64,000 nucleotides of DNA from Hymenobacter mellowenesis (GCF_030581005.1 NZ_JAUQSX010000005.1:186001-250000); one strand, 5' to 3'; positions 1 through 8,480 are shown, counted from the first letter of the stretch. Numbers and translations are program-made. Notes: generated by a model not told the origin, from the letters alone.

Positions 1-720
1 CCGCCGGCGCTGGCCGAATTTGTGGAAAGCTTCTGGCTGCTCATCAACCATTCCGATGCCGGGCAGCCGGTGGTGCTCATCCCCGATGGCCGCGTGGATA
101 CGTTCTTCTCGCACTCAGCCACTGAGCCCTACCATGTCATGTTGCGCGGGCTGGACGGCCGGCCGGGCGCCCAGGCAATTCCGGCCCGAATAACCACCTT
201 TGCCATTAGCTGGAAGCTGCTGGCGGTGGAATACCTGCTGCCCGTGCGGCTGGCCAGCCTGCTGGATGGCGGCTGCTACCTGCCGCCGGATTTCCTGGGT
301 ATGACGGCGGCGGATTTAGGCGACTTCGATGCTTGTTGCGCCAAAGCGACGGCGCGCATCGCGCAGCTGATTCCGCCCGAAATCGACGCCCGCAAGCGCC
401 GGTTGTTCGACCTGCTCTACGCCTCCGACGGGGCGCTGACGGTAGAGGCCCTAGCCAAAGCGGCAGGCTGGAGCAGCCGGCAAATCAATCGGTACTTCAC
501 CCAGATGTTCGGGCTTTCGCTGAAGAATTACGCCAACATTCTCCGGTTTCGGGCCTCGCTGCCGCAGCTCGAAGCCGGCCGGCTTTTCCCCGAGGAAAAC
601 TTCGCCGACCAGGCTCATTTCATCCGGGAAATCAAAAAGTACGCGGGCGTGGTACCGAAAGAGCTGGCCCGGAACGAAGGCGACCGATTTATACAATTAT
701 CCGCTTTGTCGAAGAAATAA
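1..720 (+). CDS. AraC-family transcriptional regulator (5' end outside window)
   Basis: Open from base 1 with no convincing start, so the gene begins upstream; GTG at 22 is in frame but the reading frame before it (PPALAEF) fits the family. The visible 239 residues show an N-terminal effector-type region and a C-terminal double helix-turn-helix: first helix pair near residues 145-168 (LAKAAGWSSRQINRYF), second near 200-222 (DQAHFIREIKKYAGVVPKEL), the usual AraC/XylS layout. It would bind DNA as a one-component regulator. It lies directly upstream of a TetX-like monooxygenase in the same direction, so control of that gene is plausible but inferred. Ligand unknown. Confidence 0.9.
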   Translation, partial: PPALAEFVESFWLLINHSDAGQPVVLIPDGRVDTFFSHSATEPYHVMLRGLDGRPGAQAIPARITTFAISWKLLAVEYLLPVRLASLLDGGCYLPPDFLGMTAADLGDFDACCAKATARIAQLIPPEIDARKRRLFDLLYASDGALTVEALAKAAGWSSRQINRYFTQMFGLSLKNYANILRFRASLPQLEAGRLFPEENFADQAHFIREIKKYAGVVPKELARNEGDRFIQLSALSKK

Positions 721-725
721 TTTTG
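718..725 (+). promoter_or_regulatory. Candidate Bacteroidota -7 box upstream of the TetX-like gene
   Basis: TAATTTTG fits the Bacteroidota consensus TAnnTTTG and overlaps the AraC stop codon, 28 bases before the ATG at 753. No clear -33 TTG was found at the usual spacing, so this rests on the -7 element only. Confidence 0.4.
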
Positions 726-752
726 TGCTGAATCTTACTTATTCAGCCAATT

Positions 753-1919
753 ATGTTGCTTCAAAACAAACAGATAGCCATTGTGGGCGGCGGCCCCGGC
801 GGCCTGACGCTAGCCCGCCTGCTCAAGCAAACCGGCGCGTCCGTGACGGTGTACGAGCGCGACCGCAACCGCCACGAGCGGGTGCAGGGCGGCACGCTGG
901 ACCTGCACGACGAGTCGGGCCTGGCCGCCCTGCGCGCGGCGGGCCTTCTCGACGAATTTAAAGCCCGCTACCGTCCCGGCGCCGACAAGCTGCGCCTAAC
1001 CGATGAGCACGCCACCGTCGTGCTCGACGAGCATGCGGCCAGTGCCACCTTCGGCGACGCCGCTTTCCGACCCGAAATTGACCGGGGCCCGCTGCGCGAC
1101 ATCCTGCTCGATTCCCTGGCGACCGATACGGTGGTCTGGGACAGCCAACTGGCTTCGATGCAGCCCGTGGGAGCCGGCTGGCAGCTCACGTTTCGGAGCG
1201 GTGCCACGGCCACGGCCGACATCGTCATCGGAGCCGACGGGGCCAATTCCAGGATTCGCCCACTGCTGACGCCCAGCCGGCCGTTCTACTCGGGCGTGAC
1301 GGTGGTGGAGGGCACCGTGTACGATGCGGCGCACAACGCGCCGCGCATTCACGAGTTGCTGCAGGGCGGGAAAATATTCGCCTTGGCTGATGCGAAAACA
1401 TTGGTTGTGAGTGCCAAGGGCGATGGCAGCCTGAACTTTTACACCGGCTGCAAAACGGCCGAAACCTGGGCCCGCGACAGCGGCATCAACTTCTCCGATG
1501 CCGCGCAGGTGCGGGCCTGGTTCCGGCAGGCGTTTGCGGGCTGGGATGACATCTGGCAGGAGCTTTTCGCCCACGAAACCACGCATTGCGTGGCCCGCCC
1601 GCAGTACTGCATGCCCCTCGACCAAACCTGGCCCGCCCAGCCCAACCTCACCCTCCTCGGCGACGCCGCCCACCTCATGCCGCCCTACGCCGGCGAGGGC
1701 GTGAACATGGCCATGCTCGACGCGCTGGAGTTGAGCAATTGCCTGACCAGCGAGGCGTTTCGCAGCGTGCAAGCCGCTATTGCCCACTACGAAACCCAGA
1801 TGCGTGAGCGCGCCTCGGCCGTGGCCGGCGACACGATGGCGCAGACCGAGGCTTTGCACGCGCCGGGCGCGCTGGCGTATTTGGCGGGGCTGTTCAGCGG
1901 CGACGAAACCACCGGCTGA
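753..1919 (+). CDS. TetX-like FAD-dependent monooxygenase
   Basis: 388 residues, the same length as Tet(X). It carries the FAD-binding GGGPGGLTLARLLKQTG near the N-terminus, YERD then GGTLDLH (residues about 35-55), a PEIDRGPLRDILLDSL segment, and the second FAD motif GDAAHLMPPYAGEGVN near residues 302-317. The whole frame aligns by eye with Tet(X), a class A flavin monooxygenase that hydroxylates tetracyclines. However, positions I align with Tet(X) substrate residues Gln192, Arg213 and His234 are Glu, Lys and Asn here. The FAD-enzyme call is secure; tetracycline inactivation is not supported. Its neighbour is an AraC regulator. Confidence 0.88.
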   Translation: MLLQNKQIAIVGGGPGGLTLARLLKQTGASVTVYERDRNRHERVQGGTLDLHDESGLAALRAAGLLDEFKARYRPGADKLRLTDEHATVVLDEHAASATFGDAAFRPEIDRGPLRDILLDSLATDTVVWDSQLASMQPVGAGWQLTFRSGATATADIVIGADGANSRIRPLLTPSRPFYSGVTVVEGTVYDAAHNAPRIHELLQGGKIFALADAKTLVVSAKGDGSLNFYTGCKTAETWARDSGINFSDAAQVRAWFRQAFAGWDDIWQELFAHETTHCVARPQYCMPLDQTWPAQPNLTLLGDAAHLMPPYAGEGVNMAMLDALELSNCLTSEAFRSVQAAIAHYETQMRERASAVAGDTMAQTEALHAPGALAYLAGLFSGDETTG

Positions 1920-2037
1920 TTTAGCCTCCAGGGTCGTTCAAATGCCCCGCAGGTGCGTTTTACGAGACTATTAAAAGCCGGGATTTTAACGCGCTTTTAA
2001 TACGATTTTTGGCGGCTTAATTTTTAATGGCACGTAC

Positions 2038-2077
2038 AAGCAGGGAGTTCATTTAATGACTATTAGCCCTGCTTTTT
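2038..2077 (+). terminator. Hairpin with T-run between the monooxygenase and the next gene
   Basis: AAGCAGGG (2038-2045) pairs with CCCTGCTT (2067-2074) and is followed by T residues that touch the ATG at 2078. It can end the monooxygenase transcript; its position against the next start also allows a role in that gene's leader. The loop is long (about 21 bases), so strength is uncertain. Confidence 0.45.
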
Positions 2078-3118
2078 ATGCTGTCTTCCTTTCTCAAACA
2101 CCAGCCCGGACCCGTGCGGCTCCCGCACATTATTCGCCTGTCAGCGCTGGCCGTCGGTCTCCTGGGCCTGCTGCCCGGCTGCTCCAAAGACGACGAGCCC
2201 ACCACCCCCACCGTCACCAACCCCGACCGCATCAGCGTGCCCCAGGCCGCCGTGCACCCCGAGGGCGTGCAGTGGGACGAGGCCAACAAGCGCTTCATCG
2301 TGAGCTCGCGCACCAAGGGCTTCATCAGCACCGTGAAGGATGACAGCACCTTCGCCCAACTGGCCGACAACGCAAACCTGATTTCCACCATCGGCGTGAA
2401 CCTCGACGCCGGCCGCAACCGCGTGCTGGTGGCTGTGTCCGACATGGGCGCAAATACGGCCCGCTCCACGGCAGCTACTTTGCGCAAGCGGGCTGGGCTG
2501 GCCATCTTTAACAACACGACCGGCGCGCTCATCAACTACGTGGACCTGGGCAGCCTGCCCGGCACCACCACCTACCCCAACGCTGCCAATTATCCTAACC
2601 ACTTCGCTAATGACATTGCCGTGGACAAAGACGGCAACGCCTACGTGACGGACGGGAGCGCGCCCATCATCTACAAAGTCGACCCGCAGGGCGTGGGCTC
2701 AGTATTCTTCACGAGCCCGCAATTCGACCCCGGCACCGGCTTTGGCCTCAACGGCCTCGTGTACCACCCCGATGGCTACCTGATTGTGGCCAAGGCCAAT
2801 ACCGGCACCCTCTTCAAAGTGCCCATCGCCACCCCCGCTAGCTTCACCACCATCACCAACGCCGCCGGCCTGAGCCTGACCGGCGCCGACGGCCTGCTCC
2901 TCACCGACCCGCAAACGCTGCTGCTCGTCTCGGGCAGCCAAAGCACCGTATACCGCCTCAACAGCACCGATTCGTGGGCCAACGTGCGCTCCACGGGCAC
3001 CTTCGCTACGGGCGCCACCAGCCCCGCCACTATCACCAAGCGCGGAAACGACGCGTATGTGCTGTATCCGTACACGGCCACGTCGCCGCGATTTAAGATT
3101 GTGAAGGTGAGCTTTTAG
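2078..3118 (+). CDS. SMP-30/gluconolactonase-like beta-propeller lipoprotein
   Basis: 346 residues. Positively charged start, a hydrophobic stretch, then the lipobox GLLPGC followed by SKDDEP, typical of a Bacteroidota lipoprotein exported by Sec and anchored to a membrane. The rest is a repeated pattern of short strands (HPEGVQWDEANKRFIVSS, NDIAVDKDGNAYVTDG, GLNGLVYHPDGYLIVAK, GADGLLL) that matches six-bladed SMP-30/gluconolactonase-type propellers. Substrate is unknown. ATG 2078 gives a long n-region; an in-frame GTG about 36 bases downstream would give a more usual signal peptide, so the start is not certain. Confidence 0.75.
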   Translation: MLSSFLKHQPGPVRLPHIIRLSALAVGLLGLLPGCSKDDEPTTPTVTNPDRISVPQAAVHPEGVQWDEANKRFIVSSRTKGFISTVKDDSTFAQLADNANLISTIGVNLDAGRNRVLVAVSDMGANTARSTAATLRKRAGLAIFNNTTGALINYVDLGSLPGTTTYPNAANYPNHFANDIAVDKDGNAYVTDGSAPIIYKVDPQGVGSVFFTSPQFDPGTGFGLNGLVYHPDGYLIVAKANTGTLFKVPIATPASFTTITNAAGLSLTGADGLLLTDPQTLLLVSGSQSTVYRLNSTDSWANVRSTGTFATGATSPATITKRGNDAYVLYPYTATSPRFKIVKVSF

Positions 3119-3139
3119 AGGTCCTGCGTCAAAACATCT

Positions 3140-3252
3140 GAACGTCATGCAGAGCGCCAGCGAAGCATCTCGCGTGCTGCAACTAATCCAATCGCAAGAA
3201 AAGAATTAGTAGTAGCACGCGAGATGCTTCGCTGGCGCTCTGCATGACGTTC
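3140..3252. repeat. Long hairpin repeat, family A (GTCATGC-AGCGAAGCATCTCGCG)
   Basis: Two perfectly complementary 39-base arms (3140-3178 and 3214-3252) around a 35-base loop. The arms match in core sequence the hairpins at 32241, 37713 and 45742. It lies between two plus-strand genes, downstream of the propeller lipoprotein. Confidence 0.9.
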
Positions 3253-3290
3253 TTTTAGTTCGCTAAAATTCCTAGCCAAAACCCCATCCG

Positions 3291-3298
3291 TACCTTTG
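3291..3298 (+). promoter_or_regulatory. Candidate -7 box for the SulP leader
   Basis: TACCTTTG (followed by C) is an exact match to the Bacteroidota TAnnTTTG element. It predicts a start near 3303-3306, giving a leader of about 125 bases before the SulP ATG. A clear -33 TTG is not seen. Confidence 0.55.
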
Positions 3299-3307
3299 CG
3301 GGCGTTC

Positions 3308-3352
3308 ATGCTCATCCTTCCTCTAATCTCCTTCAAGCTCACCCCACCCTGA
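3308..3352 (+). CDS. Possible 14-codon leader peptide ahead of the SulP gene
   Basis: ATG at 3308 opens a 14-residue frame (MLILPLISFKLTPP) ending in TGA at 3350-3352. It starts within a few bases of the transcription start predicted from the -7 box, and a terminator hairpin follows 22 bases later. This is the layout of an attenuator, but no run of one regulatory codon is present and the frame may be chance. Confidence 0.25.
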   Translation: MLILPLISFKLTPP

Positions 3353-3374
3353 GAACAGGCCCGAAAACCCTCGT

Positions 3375-3413
3375 GCCGCCGCTTCCTGCCGGAAGCGTGC
3401 GGCTTTTCTTTTG
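3375..3413 (+). terminator. Terminator-like hairpin just before the SulP start
   Basis: GCCGCCGCTTCC (3375-3386) pairs with GGAAGCG(T)GCGGC (3391-3403), with one bulged T and a TGCC loop, followed by TTTTCTTTT. It lies between the predicted promoter at 3291 and the ATG at 3432. It could end a short leader RNA or act as an attenuator; no known riboswitch was recognised in the leader. Confidence 0.6.
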
Positions 3414-3431
3414 CCTTTTTCTCCGCTATTG

Positions 3432-4976
3432 ATGTCTTCGATTTCCGCTTATCTCTCCCAGTATAAAGCCAACGCTAAAAACGAAATTCTGGCCGGCCTC
3501 ACTACCGCCCTGGCTCTGGTGCCCGAGGTGGTGGCATTTGCATTGCTCGCCCACATCAGCCCACTGGTAGGCATTGGGTCGGCCTTTGTTATCTGCCTTA
3601 TCACGAGTGTGTTCGGCGGGCGACCGGGCCTGATTTCCGGCGCGGCGGGCTCGGTGGCCGTCGTCATTGTGGCGCTGGTGGAGCAGCACGGGGCCGAATA
3701 TTTGTTCCTGGCCGTGATTTTGATGGGCCTGATTCAAATTGCCATCGGGCTGCTGAAGCTGGGCAAGTTTATCCGGCTGGTGCCGCAGCCGGTGGTGTAC
3801 GGCTTCGTGAATGGCCTGGCCGTCATCATCTTCATGGCGCAGTTAGAGCAGTTCAAAGTGCGCGACGCGGCCGGGGCCGAGCACTGGCTTACGGGCACCG
3901 CGCTGCTGCTGATGGCTGGTCTGGTGGCCCTCACGATGGCCATTGTGTACTTCCTGCCGCGCCTCACGAAGGCGGTGCCGGCCTCGCTGGTAGCCATTGT
4001 GGTGACGTCGGTGCTGGTGATTTTCGGCGGGCTGCAAACCAAGGCGGTGGGCGACATTGCCTCCATCGCGGGCGGGCTGCCCAGCCTGCACCTGCCGCAG
4101 GTGCCGCTGAATTGGGCCACGCTGGCGCTGGTGCTGCCCTATGCCTTCATCATGGCGCTGGTGGGCCTCACCGAAAGCCTGCTCACCCTCACGGTGGTGG
4201 ACGAAATGACCGACACCCGCGGCCGCGGCAACCAGGACTGCGTGGCCCAGGGCCTGGCCAACGTGGCTTCGGGCCTGACCGGCGGCATGGGCGGCTGCGC
4301 CATGATTGGCCAGACCATGGTCAACCTCGAATCCAGGGGGCGCGGGCGGCTGTCGGGCGTGGTGGCGGCGGTGGCACTGGCGTTGTTCGTGGTGGTGGGC
4401 GCGCCCGTCATCGAGCGGCTGCCGCTGGCCGCGCTGGTGGGCGTGATGTTCATGGTGGTCATCGGCACGTTTGAGTGGGCCAGCCTGCGCATCCTGCGCC
4501 GCATGCCCCGCACCGACGTGCTGGTGATGCTGCTCGTGACGCTCGTCACGGCCATTTCGCAGAATCTGGCGCTGGCCGTGCTACTGGGCGTCATCGTCTC
4601 GGCGCTGGCCTTTGCCTGGGAAAACGCCAAGCGCATCCGCGCCCGCCACCACCTCGACGCGGCCGGCGCCAAGCACTACGAAATCTACGGCCCGCTCTTC
4701 TTCGGCTCGGTGCAGGCTTTCGGCGAGAAGTTCGACGTGGCCACCGACCCGGCCGAAGTCATCATCGACTTCCGCGAAAGCCGCGTGGCCGACATGTCCG
4801 CCATCGACGCCCTCCACAAGCTGACCGAGCGCTACCACCGCGCCGGCAAAACCCTGCACCTGCGCCACCTCAGCCCCGATTGCCGCCAGCTGCTAAGCAA
4901 CGCGGGGGCGCTTATTGATGTGAACATGGAGGAAGACCCGCTGTACGTCGTGGTGGGGGAGGAGCGGGCTTATTAA
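3432..4976 (+). CDS. SulP-family anion transporter with STAS domain
   Basis: 514 residues. About ten to twelve hydrophobic segments fill residues 1-400, starting with the SulP signature around NEILAGLTTALALVPEVVAFA and GGRPGLISGAAGSVAVV. The C-terminus (about 420-514) is a STAS domain (EVIIDFRESRVADMSAIDAL). SulP proteins are inner-membrane carriers for sulfate, bicarbonate or related anions; the substrate cannot be read from the sequence. ATG 3432 was chosen over an upstream in-frame TTG at 3411 that lies in the terminator T-tract. Expression may be controlled by the leader hairpin. Confidence 0.9.
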   Translation: MSSISAYLSQYKANAKNEILAGLTTALALVPEVVAFALLAHISPLVGIGSAFVICLITSVFGGRPGLISGAAGSVAVVIVALVEQHGAEYLFLAVILMGLIQIAIGLLKLGKFIRLVPQPVVYGFVNGLAVIIFMAQLEQFKVRDAAGAEHWLTGTALLLMAGLVALTMAIVYFLPRLTKAVPASLVAIVVTSVLVIFGGLQTKAVGDIASIAGGLPSLHLPQVPLNWATLALVLPYAFIMALVGLTESLLTLTVVDEMTDTRGRGNQDCVAQGLANVASGLTGGMGGCAMIGQTMVNLESRGRGRLSGVVAAVALALFVVVGAPVIERLPLAALVGVMFMVVIGTFEWASLRILRRMPRTDVLVMLLVTLVTAISQNLALAVLLGVIVSALAFAWENAKRIRARHHLDAAGAKHYEIYGPLFFGSVQAFGEKFDVATDPAEVIIDFRESRVADMSAIDALHKLTERYHRAGKTLHLRHLSPDCRQLLSNAGALIDVNMEEDPLYVVVGEERAY

Positions 4977-5035
4977 GGAGTCATAGCTATAAGTCCGATA
5001 GAATGGGTGGAGCGTGGGTTCGAAAATATCACTTG

Positions 5036-5043
5036 TATATTTG
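5036..5043 (+). promoter_or_regulatory. Candidate -7 box for the HEPN gene
   Basis: TATATTTG matches TAnnTTTG in an AT-rich stretch 116 bases before the chosen start at 5159. In AT-rich DNA such a match is less telling than elsewhere in this window. Confidence 0.4.
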
Positions 5044-5158
5044 ACTTATGACATTGCTTTATCAATCATACATCTCGTATCGGTAATTAAGCGTGTTATA
5101 TAATTGGATTTATTGCACTCTCAACCGAAGTGCAATCGGATACTACTTGATTTTGAAA

Positions 5159-6085
5159 ATGAGAACATCGGAATTATGTGACTTTGAAAAAGCTTTGTCT
5201 GAAATGAATAATAATTTGTCTCAAATAGTATTTGTATTCGAACAATTTTTTATTTCTAATAAAGATAATATTTCTAAACATCCAGAGATGTTGACGACTA
5301 AGAAATATTCGGAAAACAAGTATGCTTCACAATTTAATGTTAAATTGAAGGACCTAAATAATCAAGCTTCTTTGAGTTTGGATTATGTGTTCGATAGTTT
5401 ATTTGTTTTTGCTTATGCTCAATTCGAAATTTACTTAAAAGATGTTTACTTATTTGTGAAAGATAATATTAATCATGATTTATCTGAATTACCGGAGTCA
5501 AGATTGTACGAGGTTGTGCTTGAAAGACTCGGAATAGATACCAAAAATGATATCGACAATCTTTTTGTTAGCACATTCCACTACTTTAAATTGCGCAGAA
5601 ATGCAATAATGCACCGGGATAAATCAAGAAGGTTCCAAGGTGCACTAGAATACTTAATTAAAGGTTCTTTTTCGAAAGACCCTGATAAAAGAAAGCTATT
5701 TTCCGATAACCAGCTAAATGGCAAGCAACTTAATGCAGAGTGGAAAAAATATGTTGCAAACCTCAAGAGCCTAGGCCAGAAAGGATATGCTGTCAAAACG
5801 ATTGACTTTGCTGCTAAAGATATCAGCAAAGTTTTGCTAAGCGACCTATTCGATGTATTTAATTTTTATAGGTTATACGCGGAGACGATAGACGAAATCA
5901 TTATTAACAAAGCAGATAGAAGTAAGCTTTTGAATTTTTGTAAAACGAAATATGATGAGTTTTATCCCAATGTTGCAGGCGAAGATTTTGAGAGTTTCTC
6001 GAAAAAGTTTGGCAGAATCAGTAAGATAGCCCTAAATTTGACGGTTGAAAAACATGAGGCTGAGAAAATTTACAGTGGCGTATAG
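5159..6085 (+). CDS. HEPN-domain protein, probable RNase, on AT-rich DNA
   Basis: 308 residues from ATG 5159; an in-frame GTG at 5093 would add 22 residues. Much more AT-rich and richer in Lys, Asn and Ile codons than its neighbours, which suggests horizontal transfer. A helical segment with the pattern SLFVFAYAQFEIYLKDV (about residues 80-96) is followed by RRNAIMHRD (about 145-153), the R-x4-H motif of HEPN domains, where these residues form the RNase active site. HEPN proteins of this kind occur as toxins and in phage defence. The last codons and the TAG stop overlap the 5' end of a tRNA-like element by ten bases, which is unusual. Target unknown; a non-catalytic role is possible. Confidence 0.7.
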   Translation: MRTSELCDFEKALSEMNNNLSQIVFVFEQFFISNKDNISKHPEMLTTKKYSENKYASQFNVKLKDLNNQASLSLDYVFDSLFVFAYAQFEIYLKDVYLFVKDNINHDLSELPESRLYEVVLERLGIDTKNDIDNLFVSTFHYFKLRRNAIMHRDKSRRFQGALEYLIKGSFSKDPDKRKLFSDNQLNGKQLNAEWKKYVANLKSLGQKGYAVKTIDFAAKDISKVLLSDLFDVFNFYRLYAETIDEIIINKADRSKLLNFCKTKYDEFYPNVAGEDFESFSKKFGRISKIALNLTVEKHEAEKIYSGV

Positions 6086-6173
6086 CTTAATTGGTAGAGC
6101 CCTCCCTTGGTGTTGATATGTAATGATACCAGTACCAAGGAGGCGGTTGTCGGTTCGAGTCCGACTGCGCCAA
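6076..6173 (+). tRNA. tRNA-like element with an enlarged anticodon arm
   Basis: A full tRNA frame is visible: acceptor TGGCGTA/TGCGCCA, D arm GCTTAATTGGTAGAGC, T arm GTCGGTTCGAGTCCGAC, discriminator A followed by CA. The anticodon arm is 43 bases instead of about 17: CCTCC-(C)-TTGGT pairs with ACCAA-GGAGG around a 22-base loop containing TGATATGTAATGATACC. If the outer five pairs alone are the stem, the loop is 33 bases. No normal seven-base anticodon loop exists, so an amino acid cannot be assigned. It overlaps the end of the HEPN gene and shares its transcript up to the next terminator. It may be a degenerate tRNA, a tRNA mimic, or an integration scar. Confidence 0.6.
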
Positions 6174-6184
6174 CATTCACAAGA

Positions 6185-6224
6185 AGAAGCCCTAGGAGCA
6201 ATGCCTTCTAGGGCTTCTCTTTTT
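6185..6224 (+). terminator. Terminator after the tRNA-like element
   Basis: AGAAGCCCTAG (6185-6195) pairs with CTAGGGCTTCT (6208-6218) and is followed by CTTTTT. An 11-bp perfect stem with a T-tract: a strong intrinsic terminator closing the HEPN / tRNA-like unit. Confidence 0.85.
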
Positions 6225-6252
6225 ATGATTTTTATACGACAGTTTAAGCTTC

Positions 6253-6405
6253 TCACCCAAACATCCCCACCTCATTCTTGCTCGGTAGCGCAGTCTTGCC
6301 CGTGAGCAGCAAATCCACTGGCCGCGCAGCCTCACGGCCTTCCAAGATGGCCCAGACGACCGGCGACTGGCCGCGGCGCATGTCGCCGGCCACGAAAATA
6401 CTGCG
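6253..6405 (-). pseudogene. Truncated copy of the gltD 3' end
   Basis: About 150 bases match the last part of gltD (8844-8998) with roughly 85-90% identity by eye, in the same orientation. The reading frame encodes the equivalent of gltD's C-terminus ([16 protein letters not shown] to EVGMFG then TGA) but starts abruptly near 6405, where the homology ends. It cannot make a working protein. The two copies form direct repeats on either side of purE-purK, a trace of an old duplication or rearrangement. Confidence 0.85.
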
Positions 6406-6523
6406 CTGTTTAGTTTCGCAGCATCCATTTGACAGCCCGATTCTCCACGCTTAGCGCAGTGAATAGCTGTTTGAGGCCTTTATCGCCTCCTTTCAAACGC
6501 TTGAGCCGGGTAGAAAATAGCCC
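6406..6523 (-). other. Open frame fragment, possible gene remnant
   Basis: On the minus strand a short open frame ends in RAVKWMLRN then TAA, close to where the gltD-like homology stops, with TRLKRLKGGDKGLKQLF upstream. It has no start and reads like the C-terminal end of a truncated protein, possibly a transposase remnant, but I do not recognise the family. Confidence 0.3.
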
Positions 6524-7774
6524 CTAGATGTCTTCCAGACCCGGCAAGGCTAATAACTCAGCCGCGCGGCGTGCTACGGCTCTGACACTAGCGACATCTG
6601 AGCCGGTGATGGTCAGGTGGCCCATCTTGCGGCCGGCGCGTGCGTCCAGCTTACCGTACAGGTGCAGGTGCACGCCCGGCAAGCTCAGCACGGAGTACCA
6701 GTCCGGCTCCCGCAGCTGGCCGTCGGCGTCAAACCACACGTCGCCCAGCAGGTTGAGCATGATGGCCGGCGAATGCTGGCGGGGCTGCGGCAAGGGTAAG
6801 CTCGCCATAGCATGCACCTGCAGGTCGAACTGCGACGCGTCACAAGCGTCGATGGTATAGTGGCCGCTGTTGTGCGGGCGCGGGGCCATCTCGTTGACTA
6901 CCAGGTCGCCGTGGGCGCTGCCATCGTCCACCACAAAAAACTCGACGCACAGCACCCCTACATAGCCGAGATGGTGCGCGATGGCAATGGCCGCGTCGCG
7001 GGCCCTATCGGCCAAGGCCAAGGGCATGTTGCCTTCGTAGGCGTGGGTCACGGCCAAAATGCCCCCGACGTGCACGTTGCGCTGCGGGGCGAAGCTGACC
7101 ACCTGCCCGTTCCAGCCGCGTGCCACCAGCACTGAGCACTCGGCCGTTAGCGGCAGCATCTTTTCCAGCACGCAGGCCACGCCGCCGAGCTCCGCCCAAG
7201 CGGCGGCCAACTCCGCAGCGGTCTTGACGCGGACCTGGCCCTTGCCGTCGTAGCCCATGCGCGCGGTTTTCAGAATGCCGGGCAGCAAATCCGCCCGGTC
7301 GTCCAGTACGGCCTGCAGCTGGGCCGGCGTTTCCAGCACCGCATAGGGCGCGCAGGACACCCCCGATACCGCTGCACAGGCGGTGAAATGCGCTTTTTCC
7401 TCGATTCGGTTTTGGGCAATGCCCACCACCGCCGCGCCCGGCGCCACGGGGCGAGTCTGCGCCAGCGTTTGCAGGGCCTGGGCCGGCACGTTTTCAAACT
7501 CGGTGGTAATGGCCTGGCACAGAGCAGCCAGCTTTGCCAGTCCGGTCGGGTCGTCGTAGCTGGTCTGGATGTGGTGGTGGCTCACCAGCCCGGCGGGGCT
7601 TTGCGCGTCGGGCTCCAGCACGGCGGTGAAGTAACCCAGGCGTTGGGCGGCGTGCACAAACATCCGGCCTAGCTGGCCGCCGCCCATCACGCCCAGGGTG
7701 GCGCGCTGGCCAGCGGCATCTACACTGCCCGGAAAAATGGGTGCGGTGGGTGCAACGTGACTAGCGGTGCTCAT
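6524..7774 (-). CDS. purK: 5-(carboxyamino)imidazole ribonucleotide synthase PurK
   Basis: 416 residues, with an N-terminal extension of about 25 before the Rossmann-like [15 protein letters not shown]-grasp features follow: [35 protein letters not shown] and the catalytic [19 protein letters not shown] near residue 300. PurK converts AIR, bicarbonate and ATP to N5-CAIR in de novo purine synthesis. Its ATG overlaps the purE stop by four bases (ATGA), so the two are co-transcribed and probably translationally coupled. Confidence 0.95.
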   Translation of the reverse strand: MSTASHVAPTAPIFPGSVDAAGQRATLGVMGGGQLGRMFVHAAQRLGYFTAVLEPDAQSPAGLVSHHHIQTSYDDPTGLAKLAALCQAITTEFENVPAQALQTLAQTRPVAPGAAVVGIAQNRIEEKAHFTACAAVSGVSCAPYAVLETPAQLQAVLDDRADLLPGILKTARMGYDGKGQVRVKTAAELAAAWAELGGVACVLEKMLPLTAECSVLVARGWNGQVVSFAPQRNVHVGGILAVTHAYEGNMPLALADRARDAAIAIAHHLGYVGVLCVEFFVVDDGSAHGDLVVNEMAPRPHNSGHYTIDACDASQFDLQVHAMASLPLPQPRQHSPAIMLNLLGDVWFDADGQLREPDWYSVLSLPGVHLHLYGKLDARAGRKMGHLTITGSDVASVRAVARRAAELLALPGLEDI

Positions 7775-8298
7775 ACGGGCAGCGTCATGGCGCGAGCGGC
7801 TTCGGTTTGTTGGGCGCGAAACGCCTGTAGCTTGGTGGCCAAGTCCGGGTTGTGCAGGGCCAGCAGGCTGACTGCAAATAGCGCGGCATTGGCTGCCCCG
7901 GCGGTGCCAATCGCAAACGTGGCCACCGGTATGCCTTTGGGCATCTGCACAATGCTGTGCAGCGAGTCTACCCCTTGCAAATGGCGACTAGCCACCGGCA
8001 CCCCCAGCACGGGCACGGTGGTTTTGGCGGCCAGCATGCCCGGCAGGTGGGCGGCCCCGCCCGCGCCGGCAATGATGGCCTGCAAGCCGCGCGGGCCGGC
8101 TTGCTCCGCGTAGGCAAACAAGTCGTCGGGCATGCGATGGGCCGATACGACACGCGCTTCGTGGGCCACGCCAAAGTCCGTGAGAATCTGCACGGCATGC
8201 TGCATGGTGTCCCAGTCGCTGCTGGAGCCCATGACAACGCCAACGAGTGGCTTATCGGGCGCGGCGCCGGGGGCGTCGGATGTGGAAGGGGTCGTCAT
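7771..8298 (-). CDS. purE: N5-CAIR mutase PurE
   Basis: 175 residues, single-domain class I PurE. Diagnostic motifs are [13 protein letters not shown] (about residues 20-32), SAHRMPD (52-58) and [11 protein letters not shown] with PVLGVPV further on. It moves the carboxyl group of N5-CAIR to give CAIR, directly following PurK. It is the first gene of a two-gene purE-purK operon. The first roughly 15 residues are a low-complexity extension that may start later. Confidence 0.95.
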   Translation of the reverse strand: MTTPSTSDAPGAAPDKPLVGVVMGSSSDWDTMQHAVQILTDFGVAHEARVVSAHRMPDDLFAYAEQAGPRGLQAIIAGAGGAAHLPGMLAAKTTVPVLGVPVASRHLQGVDSLHSIVQMPKGIPVATFAIGTAGAANAALFAVSLLALHNPDLATKLQAFRAQQTEAARAMTLPV

Positions 8299-8480
8299 GG
8301 GGAGCCTTATCGTAAAGGGCGGAGCAGCCCTGAGTGGTCGAAAAACGGGATTTTAGCCGCATGAACGTAGGTTTTATTCCGCATTCATGCAGTCAGCTAC
8401 TGGGCTGAACATTGTCCCATCAGGGAAACGGAAATCCGCTTCCACGGCCACAAATTTACTATTGCAGCTCAGGCGGCATT

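Noticed and set aside
6076..6173. Normal functional tRNA gene
   Set aside because: The anticodon arm cannot form a seven-base loop, so no anticodon can be assigned.
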